From Baffinella frigidus (Eukaryota > Cryptophyceae > Cryptomonadales > Baffinellaceae), in the NCBI GenBank assembly GCA_026770585.1, contig MU646669.1, positions 159,247 to 169,400 on the forward strand: 10,154 nt of DNA. The letters are read 5' to 3'. The notes under the pieces were generated by a model that was not told the origin of the DNA, did no database searches, and saw only the letters and a program-made list of their open reading frames with translations. The translations under genes were made by a program, and so were the position numbers. Below are positions 5,081 through 10,154 of the stretch, piece by piece. Position 1 is the stretch's first letter. Each line of letters starts with the position of its first letter.

Positions 5081-8000
5081 GTGCCCCTCCCCTCCTCCGC
5101 CCCGGCGCCAACCTCCTCCGGAAACGCGCTTCGCCTGTTTCGACTCTCCCGCCCTCAAAAGTGAAGGATTTCGCTCTCTCGGCCTTCATCCCTGGTACAA
5201 ATCCCTCGAATCCGCCAACGTCTGCGGGTCTTGGGGGGTCAAACCTACGGGGCTACATGTCTACCAGCCTTCGGGGGTCAAGCCTACGGGGTGACATGTT
5301 TGCGGGCAGGTTTTTGACTTGGCGTGCGGGCATTTCGAGCCCTCTCTAACACCACAAGCTTTCACGCGTGAGCCCCTTAAGGTCTTCACGCGTGGGCACC
5401 CTACTTGAGCCATTGATGGTTAAAAGGGGTTTTAAAAAAATTAAAACAATCACTGCCTCCACTTTACTACACATTTGACAATCAACGGCTCAAGTAAGTC
5501 CTCACGCGTGAGCACCTTAAGGGTCTCACGCGTGAAAGCTTTTTGCTTGATCTCTGGACGCATCAAGTTGATGGTACGACGCCACAAGTTAAATGAAGTC
5601 TCTTCATCGGGGCAGGTGTTTGATTTGGCGGCCTTCGGCCCGCCGGCGCTGGCGAAGGCCCGCACTGCCTTCTACGCCATCTTCGACGGTAAGGCCGCAC
5701 ACCGGGCTACACGGGAATTTTCGGAGGGGGGGGGTCCCCGAACATAGCCGACATGGGGGGGTATATGGCGGCCGTGTTTATTTTGAAAACGGCCTCTCGA
5801 GGTGTCGATAGACGAGCTAAACCCTATTCCCTGAACCCAAAGCCCTAAACCTTAAACCCCAAAACCTTAAACCTCTCCTAAACCCTCAACCTAAAACCCT
5901 AAACCCTAAACCCGCAACCTTAAACACTAAACACGAATCGGGACTCGGTGGTGGCGCAGGGCATGCTGGACGCGCGGCGGCCGAGTTCTGCGAAGAGCAT
6001 CTGCTGTCTGCAGTAGTTCAGTTATTTGGCCGCAGAAACTGATTTTCCCCCTCAAGTTGACCGTTATGGTACAAAATGTTAACATGCCGTCCGTGCATTA
6101 TTTTCGCGGCCCACTTCGCTCTGAGAGATCGGAATCCGATGGTGGCGGTAGGGCACGCGGGGCGCCAGCCTCGAGGAATCACGGGCTCCTCCCCGCTCCA
6201 AAGTTGACGGATTTGTACCGCAAACCCGGCGCGTCAACTTGAGAATAGGCCGAGTTCTGCGAAGAGCATCCGCAGTGTGCAGATCAGTCGGCAGCAGAAA
6301 TCACTTTTCGAAATGGCAAAAGTTGACGGTTCTGGTACGAAAAGGTCAACTTTTACCGGTGGTGCATTATTTTCGCAGGCATCTGCTCTGTACACCGCTC
6401 TGAACGACCGGGACCCGATGGTGGTGCAGGGCATGCTGGACGCGCGGCGGCTGAGTTTTGCGAAGAGCATCTGCATAAGTCCGCCCCACCCCCCCCGCCC
6501 TGTATCACTCTGTGTGGCCATGCATCACTCTCACCAATTGATACATACCGTCATGTATCACTCTCACCGATACATACCGCCATCACTCTCACCTCAGGTC
6601 GTGCGGGGCACTGAGCATCTGCACAAGTGCGCTTTCTCCCCCCTCTAGCCACCATCGAGGGCTGCAAGGCCTAGCTCCGTCTCGGTCTGTGTGGACTCAC
6701 CAACATGGTGAGCCCGGGCTCTTTCCACTCCAAAGCTGACGGATTTGTACCTCACGCCCAGCATGTCTCCACGTGGGAGTGCGATCCCCCTCGCCCTCCC
6801 ACGTGAAGAACGAGACCTGTATAACCCCCAAACCCGAACCCCGCAACCCGAAACCCTAAGTCCTAAACCCGAAACCCTATCTCTTGAACCCGAAACTCTC
6901 AACCGCAGGAAGATAGCAGCGCACATCTCCGCCCCCGGGGACAACGACGTGGTGAGGAAAGCCATCATCGAGGGCTTCAAGGTCGGAATTCAAGGGTTTG
7001 GAGTTTCGTTAGTCTAGTTTCTAACTTGACCTCTAACTAGACCTCTAGGTAGTCTAGTACGAGCTGGTTAGATCTCTCAGTAAGGGCTCTTGAAAACTCT
7101 TAGTCAGAGCGCTGAGTGTCCCGACGGGAGATAATCACGTGGTGCGGAAAGCCATCATCGAGGGCTTCGAGGTCGCACCTAGTTTCCAGTCGAAAGCTTG
7201 ACTAATTAAAACTCACTAGTCAGAGACTAGTTCGCGACTGGTTAGACACCATTTACCAGGACAATGACGTGGTGCGGAAAGCCATCATCGAGGGCTTCAA
7301 GGTCGGAATTTAGGGGTTTGGAGTTGTTAGTCTTAGTTTCTAACTTGGCCTCTAACTAGACCTCTAACTAGACCTCTAACTAGACCTCTAACTAGACCTC
7401 TAACTAGACCTCTCTAACTAGACCTCTAACTAGACCTCCAACTAGACCTCTAGTTAGTCTAGTAAGACTCTTAGTCAGAGCGCTGAGTCCCCCGACGGGA
7501 GATAATCACGTGGTGCGGAAAGCCACCATCGAGGGCTTCGAGGTCAGAATGTAGGGGTTGGGGTCTAGGGTTTAGTTGGTCTAGTCAGATTTCGAGCTAG
7601 AGACCTGTATCAAGATCTCTAGGTGGCACCTGTGGACTAGCAGAGCTCCCGGTGGTAAGGTTGACTTTGGGGTTGAGTCACTCAGCGGTTGACCTTTTGA
7701 GGTTCTGACACTCCACTGTTGGCTTTTGAGTTTCAGTTGCTCACACGCTGCTTGACACGGCCCTAAACCCTAAACTCTAAACTCCAAACTCCAAACCCCA
7801 AACCCTAAACCCTAAACCCTAAACCCTAAACCCTAAACCCTAAAACCTAAACCCTGAACCCTGAACCAGGACACGGATGCAGCGTTTCTCGCCGAGACTG
7901 CGGAGAAGGGTCTGAGAGACGGGTGCACTGCGGTGACTCTAACCCCCAAACCCTAAACCCTAAACCCCAAACCCTAAAAACTAAACGCTAAACACTACAC

Positions 8001-10080
8001 CCTAAACCCTAAACCCTAAACCCTAAACCCTGCCCCTCACCCTGTGCGCCACACCATCATACGCCCCCCCTGTATGACCACGCTCTGTCTGAGTTGAACT
8101 AGGCTCGCCACAATTTTATTTTTTATTATGTTTTGCATGCTGCTTGTACGGATTGTTTCGTGATGAGTTTGCGAGGTTAGTTTTGAGGGGGGAGTTGCTG
8201 AGCTGCCCCAAGTCGACTCCTGGCAGCGACAATAGAGGGTCTGCGGTTCGGAACCCTAGACCGCGAACAAAGCGAGCACGTTCACAGAGCGGTGACCACC
8301 TCCAAAGTAATGCCAAAAGCTTCCGCCCGCGGACCCCCTAGGTGGTCCGCTGGCGAGGGACTTACAGGCTCTAAAATTATTTTAAACGCAGTTTCAGGAC
8401 TTTTAAAGCCCTAAATTGTTTTCCATTATAAATTGTGTACGGAGTCGCGTCCAAATAAGGGGTTCGCTGGCGAAAGCTTTTTGCATGAAAAGGGAACGTC
8501 TGCGCTAAGGTGTGCTGGTCCGGATTTCCTCCAGCTGCCCCGCACCTCAGGATAAACCGGCGCCCCGCTCCACACCGCCCTGGAGCGGATCCAGAAGTAT
8601 TCTTAAGTCAACTTTGCGATTTTCAAGGGGAATGTACTCAGAATGTGAGTCCCCCGTGATGAATGAATCTGGTACAAAAAGGTCTAATAAGTATTGTAGT
8701 GGTATAAATTATGTCAACTTTTGCGATCAAGGTTTATTCGGGATTGCCCGCAAGTCCCCTCCAGGGTGGATTCCATATTTCGTCAACAGGTTACGGCGAC
8801 GATCGTGGACGACACGCTCTTCGTAGGATGGGGCGGGGACTCAAAAGCCGTGCTCATTTCTTCTGGTCCAGATTTCTTCTGACTCGATGACTCGAATCGG
8901 GTCGAGATATCGCCATAACCGGGTAGCGTTCCTCTGAATACACAGGTTACGGCGACGATCGTGGACGACACGCTCTTCGTAGGAAGGGTCGGGGACTCGA
9001 CGGCCGTGCTGACGACTGCGGAAACCATAGGACCCTACGGTAGGCAATACCTTAGGAACAAAGGGGGGTTCCTACGGATCAGGTAACGGAAAGGCGGTCA
9101 GAATTCAACGCCAAATCTCAGGACTCACCCGGCGTGTCTGCGCTTCGCAAACAGGTTACGGCGACTATCGTGGACGACACGCTCTTCGTGGGGTGGGTGG
9201 GCGACTCGAAAGCCGTGTTGGCGAGGCGGGAGTCGGAGGAACCTGGCTCGCGACTCAAGCCCCTCGCTGTGCGGCTCATCACCCATCCCAGAACCCTAAA
9301 ACCAAAACAAACAAGAAAAATTAAAACCCTACAAACTAGACCCCATACTTTAGGGTGTAGGGTTGACTCGAAAGATGTGCTGGCGAGGAGGGAGTCGGAG
9401 GAGCTGGGGTCGCGCCTCAAGCCTCTCACAGTTGGACCCTGCACCCTGAACCCGCAAACCCTGCTCCCTACACCAGAAACCCTACACCCGGCTCAAGCCC
9501 TTGACTGTGCGGCTCCCGCACCGTGCCAGAACCCTAAAACCAAAACCCAAAACCCAAACCAAAACCCAAACCCGAACCCGAACCAAAACCCAGACCCAGA
9601 CCCAGACCCAACCCCAAACCCAGACCCAACCCCAAACCCAAACCCAAACCCTACAAACTAGACCCCATACTTTAGGGTGTAGGGTGGACTCGAAAGCCGT
9701 GCTGGCGAGGCGGGAGTCTTGAGGAGCCGGGATCGCGCCTCAAGCCTCTCACAGTTGGACCCTGCACCCTGAACCCTGCACCCTCAGCCTCGAGTCTCTC
9801 ACTGTTAGACCCTGAACCCTGAACCCTGAACCCTGAACCCTGAACCCTGAACCCTGAACCCTAAGCATCACGCATCTGACTGTGCGGCTCCCGCACCGTG
9901 CCAGAACCCGCAAACCCTGCTCCCTACACCAGAAACCCTACACCCGACGCCCGACACCCGACACCCGACATCCGACACCCGACGCCCGACACCCATCATC
10001 GCTCGCAGGAAAGTCATCACTTAATACGCCTAAACCGCAGATCACGAAGGATCACAACACGATGATGGCGAAGGAGCGAG

Positions 10081-10154
<74 letters not shown>
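4970..10154 (+). CDS. PP2C/PPM-family Ser/Thr protein phosphatase, both termini uncertain
   Basis: A metal-dependent (Mg/Mn) phosphatase that removes phosphate from Ser/Thr in proteins; partners cannot be inferred. The core exons are 4970-5080, 5616-5688, 6430-6478 (alternative 5960-6020), 6909-6981, 7870-7932 and 9155-9268. Phases 0, 1, 2, 0, 0 chain 483 nt (161 codons) without a stop. PP2C motifs come in canonical order: RGLKAALED (the R...ED metal and phosphate site), AFYAIFDG + HAGRAAAEF (usual FDGHGG), AIIEGFK + DTDAAFL, DGCTA and TLFVGWVGDSKAVL (usual VANVGDSRAVL). The Asp and Glu of ALED and the Asp of FDG are kept. The RLKPLAV tail should lead to an LTxDH exon beyond the recognisable copies; the DG and DN motifs of the C-terminal half are not in the window. 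The end coordinate is the window edge. Exon joins are inferred. Confidence 0.85.
5234..5299 (+). repeat. 39-bp direct repeat
   Basis: gggggtcaaacctacggggc at 5234 recurs at 5273 with one change; each copy continues to acatgt. Confidence 0.8.
5310..5342 (+). pseudogene. Partial copy of PP2C FDG exon start
   Basis: GGGCAG/GTTTTTGACTTGGCG reads VFDLA like the true exon at 5616 (GGGCAG/GTGTTTGATTTGGCG), then diverges and runs into foldback element 7. Confidence 0.7.
5347..5550. mobile_element. Foldback element 7, TSD TCTC
   Basis: 204 bp. Ends TAACACCACAAGCTTTC and GAAAGCTTTTTGCTTGA; TCTC at 5343-5346 and 5551-5554. Arms hold repeated CACGCGTG words. The core has one tttactacac (5463-5472) without its partner. 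Its right end resembles that of element 8. Confidence 0.83.
5616..5688 (+). CDS. PP2C exon ending in AFYAIFDG
   Basis: 24 codons plus one base: VFDLAAFGPPALAKARTAFY then AIFD and the first base of Gly. Acceptor GGGGCAG, strong donor GACG/GTAAGG. The Asp of FDG is a metal ligand in the family. The unspliced continuation (KAAHRA) mimics the motif by chance and is intronic. Confidence 0.88.
5817..5933. repeat. CCCTAAA-type repeats in PP2C intron
   Basis: Degenerate heptamers (CCCTAAA, CCTTAAA, CCCCAAA) in sense orientation, just before the next exon. Confidence 0.9.
5960..6020 (+). CDS. PP2C exon HAGRAAAEF, copy 1
   Basis: Acceptor GGCGCAG/GGCATGC completes FDG with HAGRAAAEFCEEHLLSAVV. A donor after GTTCA (GTTATT) would be phase 2 and fits the 6909 exon, giving VVQ/KIAAH. 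It is an alternative to the copy at 6430 and has a different C-terminal end (LLSAVV versus LHK). Which is used cannot be told. Confidence 0.6.
6122..6165 (+). pseudogene. Decayed copy of PP2C HAGRAAAEF exon border
   Basis: gatcggaatccgatggtggc followed by ggtagggcacgcggggcgcc matches the acceptor region and first codons of the 6430 copy, but the acceptor CAG is now GTAG with a shifted frame. Confidence 0.5.
6249..6272 (+). pseudogene. Fragment of PP2C HAGRAAAEF exon
   Basis: After AATAG the sequence GCCGAGTTCTGCGAAGAGCA repeats the middle of the exon (AEFCEEH), followed by a tail diverged from that of copy 1. Confidence 0.65.
6430..6478 (+). CDS. PP2C exon HAGRAAAEF, copy 3 (preferred)
   Basis: 49 nt: completes Gly, then HAGRAAAEFCEEHLH and two bases (AA) that with the G of the next exon make Lys. 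Acceptor GGTGCAG, donor CATAA/GTCCGC. The donor is weak, but the remnant at 6613 shows the same border as CACAA/GTGCGC. Read in another frame this segment looks like a HEAT repeat (DPMVVQGMLDA); that is an artefact. Confidence 0.7.
6613..6626 (+). pseudogene. Remnant of PP2C HAGRAAAEF exon donor border
   Basis: GAGCATCTGCACAA/GTGCGC, the last 14 nt of the exon with a better donor than either longer copy. Confidence 0.55.
6648..6668 (+). pseudogene. Remnant of PP2C IIEGFK exon end
   Basis: gccaccatcgagggctgcaa resembles the end of the exon at 6909 (gccatcatcgagggcttcaa); the donor GT is changed to GC. Confidence 0.6.
6770..6805. repeat. Hairpin with 10-bp stem
   Basis: CACGTGGGAG and CTCCCACGTG separated by 16 nt, in the intron before the 6909 exon. 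Confidence 0.7.
6822..6905. repeat. CCCGAAA/CCCTAAA repeats before a PP2C acceptor
   Basis: Degenerate heptamers running into CAACCGCAG, the acceptor at 6908. They serve as the C-rich tract of this intron. Confidence 0.8.
6909..6981 (+). CDS. PP2C exon IAAHIS..IIEGFK, copy 1
   Basis: One base plus 24 codons, KIAAHISAPGDNDVVRKAII then EGFK. It covers the PP2C helix that ends in the A...GF segment before TD..FL. Acceptor CCGCAG, donor TTCAAG/GTCGGA, phase 0. The only copy with the IAAHIS start. Confidence 0.83.
7115..7171 (+). pseudogene. PP2C IIEGFK exon, copy 2
   Basis: Reads VPTGDNHVVRKAIIEGFE with donor GAG/GTCGCA. It lacks the IAAHIS part. The frame is open back through cgctgag, but the entry phase would not match the preceding exon unless an upstream AG is used. 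It could be a weak alternative exon. Confidence 0.55.
7260..7301 (+). pseudogene. PP2C IIEGFK exon, copy 3
   Basis: After TTACCAG it reads DNDVVRKAIIEGFK with donor AAG/GTCGGA, identical in its coding part to copy 1. It starts at phase 0 whereas copy 1 starts after one base. Confidence 0.6.
7349..7452. repeat. 12-bp minisatellite CCTCTAACTAGA
   Basis: About eight tandem units with few changes. The same position after exon copy 1 (7030-7055) has only one to two units, so the array expanded after the block duplication 6982-7171 to 7302-7542. Confidence 0.88.
7487..7542 (+). pseudogene. PP2C IIEGFK exon, copy 4
   Basis: Reads PPTGDNHVVRKATIEGFE with donor GAG/GTCAGA. It shares the upstream stretch cttagtcagagcgctgagt with copy 2, so copies 2 and 4 are products of one block duplication. 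Confidence 0.6.
7763..7867. repeat. CCCTAAA array upstream of PP2C exon 7870
   Basis: Heptamers with CTCTAAA and CCCTGAA variants up to the acceptor AACCAG. Confidence 0.9.
7870..7932 (+). CDS. PP2C exon DTDAAFL..DGCTA
   Basis: 21 codons, DTDAAFLAETAEKGLRDGCT and Ala. It matches the TD..FL segment and the GSTA/GCTA strand of PP2C. Acceptor ACCAG, donor GCG/GTGACT, phase 0 on both sides. A single copy, set between CCCTAAA arrays on both sides. Confidence 0.87.
7939..8034. repeat. CCCTAAA array downstream of PP2C exon 7870
   Basis: Begins six bases after the donor, same orientation as the array before the exon. Confidence 0.9.
8035..8789 (+). other. PP2C intron: what it holds
   Basis: Foldback element 8 in the middle. 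8035-8307 shows nothing recognisable; the ORFs there have no family features. 8489-8789 contains two words related to the AAGTTGAC repeats (8606 and 8712, tcaacttt-tgcgat) and a gaatctggtacaaaaaggt (8664). Confidence 0.55.
8308..8488. mobile_element. Foldback element 8, TSD AAAG
   Basis: 181 bp. Ends TAATGCCAAAAGCTTCCGCC and GGCGAAAGCTTTTTGCATGA pair over about 29 bp with few mismatches; AAAG at 8304-8307 and 8489-8492. The middle is AT-rich without the actacac core. A small hairpin (8329-8350, GCGGACC/GGTCCGC) lies inside. Confidence 0.83.
8790..8855 (+). pseudogene. PP2C GDSKAVL exon, copy 1
   Basis: After CAACAG it reads VTATIVDDTLFVG, then WGGDSKAVL where relatives have WVGDS. The ARRESEE..LKPL tail is missing and a stop follows at TGA 8880. 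Probably not functional. Confidence 0.7.
8946..9009 (+). pseudogene. PP2C GDSKAVL exon, copy 2
   Basis: After CACAG it reads VTATIVDDTLFVG, then RVGDSTAVL, followed by unrelated sequence. Trp and Lys of the motif are changed, and the tail is missing. The frame stays open to about 9086. Confidence 0.7.
9155..9268 (+). CDS. PP2C exon GWVGDSKAVL, intact copy 3
   Basis: 38 codons from VTATIVDDTLFVGWVGDSKA through VLARRESEEPGSRLKPLA. Acceptor AAACAG, proposed donor CTCGCT/GTGCGG, phase 0. The GDSKAVL strand and the basic tail are complete, unlike the five other copies. Read-through (VRLITHP) ends in CCCTAAA repeat. If the donor is not used, this could be the last, decayed exon of a broken gene. 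Confidence 0.8.
9365..9430 (+). pseudogene. PP2C GDSKAVL exon, copy 4, 5'-truncated
   Basis: Starts abruptly after a TTTAGGGTGTAGGG word and reads DSKDVLARRESEELGSRLKP then LT. The first 16 codons and the acceptor are missing; the border after LKPLT is ACA/GTTGG. Confidence 0.75.
9489..9506 (+). pseudogene. PP2C RLKPLT tail fragment
   Basis: cggctcaagcccttgact followed by gtgcggctc, the same border as at 9268. Two weaker fragments lie at 9788-9803 and 9868-9881. Confidence 0.6.
9529..9655. repeat. CCCAAA/CCCGAA/CCCAGA hexamer tract
   Basis: Six-base derivatives of the heptamer. In two frames it gives Asn-Pro or Gln-Thr dipeptide runs that make spurious ORFs. Confidence 0.85.
9687..9753 (+). 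pseudogene. PP2C GDSKAVL exon, copy 5, frameshifted
   Basis: Same truncated start as copy 4, reading DSKAVLARRES, then one extra base (gagtcttgagg) makes a TGA stop. Copies 4 and 5 begin in an identical 38-bp context 322 bp apart, so they are a tandem duplication. Confidence 0.78.
9754..10020 (+). other. Heptamer-rich end of the PP2C region
   Basis: Contains a near-perfect (CCCTGAA)n run at 9809-9862, exon tail fragments and a CCCGACA run (9942-9993). No exon continuing the phosphatase was found. Confidence 0.75.
10083..10154. repeat. (GA)n microsatellite at window end
   Basis: Almost pure GA dinucleotides with one CGCG interruption near 10121, running to the edge. Confidence 0.95.

Larger units (their letters stand above)
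5081..5615 (+). other. PP2C intron: what it holds
   Basis: Carries a 39-bp direct repeat, a partial copy of the next exon at 5310 and foldback element 7. Nothing else recognised. Confidence 0.6.
6059..6353. repeat. Short AAGTTGAC..GTCAACTT inverted repeats
   Basis: Three related segments at about 6053-6090, 6203-6241 and 6319-6353, each starting aagttgacsgttytggtac or similar and, in the last two, closed by gtcaactt. A relative at 6735-6752 has lost the closing arm. The word aagttgac-gaatttgta also occurs inside foldback elements 1 and 2. Confidence 0.65.
6982..7869 (+). other. PP2C intron: what it holds
   Basis: 888 bp with three further copies of the 6909 exon, a 12-bp minisatellite, three diverged units of about 33 bp (7660-7745, words ggttgac..ttttgaggtt) and a CCCTAAA array before the next acceptor. 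Confidence 0.6.

Noticed and set aside
6379-6480. HEAT-repeat protein (ALNDRDPMVVQGMLDARR)
   Set aside because: Wrong frame. The other frame gives HAGRAAAEFCEEH with proper splice borders and joins PP2C exons on both sides.
8221-8275. tRNA-like B box (ggttcggaacc)
   Set aside because: Only a short palindrome; no A box, anticodon arm or acceptor stem can be drawn.
8116-8341. Small overlapping ORFs of 65-66 codons on both strands
   Set aside because: No recognisable motif, located in an intron partly inside foldback element 8.
9134-9722. Secreted or structural protein rich in Asn-Pro or Gln-Thr repeats
   Set aside because: The repeats are translations of degenerate CCCAAA/CCCTAAA DNA following a PP2C exon; no independent start or domain.

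Overview
This is nuclear DNA of a eukaryote, most likely an alga with a red-lineage secondary plastid. Coding sequence comes as short exons with GT..AG borders. One gene starts with a two-part plastid presequence: a signal peptide followed by a Phe after the likely cleavage site (SGA/FVTPF). The introns are full of TTTAGGG/CCCTAAA-type heptamers. A cryptophyte is my first guess; heterokont, haptophyte or dinoflagellate cannot be excluded. There is no rRNA, tRNA, CRISPR array or bacterial operon.

Two genes lie head to head. On the minus strand (4616 down to 47, continuing past position 1) is a plastid-targeted 6-phosphogluconolactonase. It has six exons whose phases all agree: 4371-4616, 3248-3320, 2935-2998, 2318-2420, 1078-1113 and 47-133, together 609 nt or 203 codons. 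On the plus strand (from about 4844 or 4970, continuing past 10154) is a PP2C/PPM-type protein phosphatase. Its core exons are 4970-5080, 5616-5688, 6430-6478 (or 5960-6020), 6909-6981, 7870-7932 and 9155-9268, together 161 codons, again in phase throughout. About 230 bp lie between the two starts and hold a 14-bp palindrome. The genes share no obvious pathway.

The introns are the unusual part. Most exons, especially their splice borders, recur two to six times as decayed or partial copies in the flanking introns. Between the copies lie (a) at least seven foldback elements of 120-204 bp with TNA-type ends and 4-bp target-site duplications, five of them perfect, one inserted into an exon copy; (b) telomere-like heptamer arrays, which flank two of the lactonase exons as inverted pairs; and (c) minisatellites of 8, 12 and about 33 bp. 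Many conspicuous ORFs in the window are antisense or wrong-frame shadows of these exons or translations of heptamer repeats. All gene calls come from reading motifs by eye; splice junctions are inferred, not supported by transcripts.
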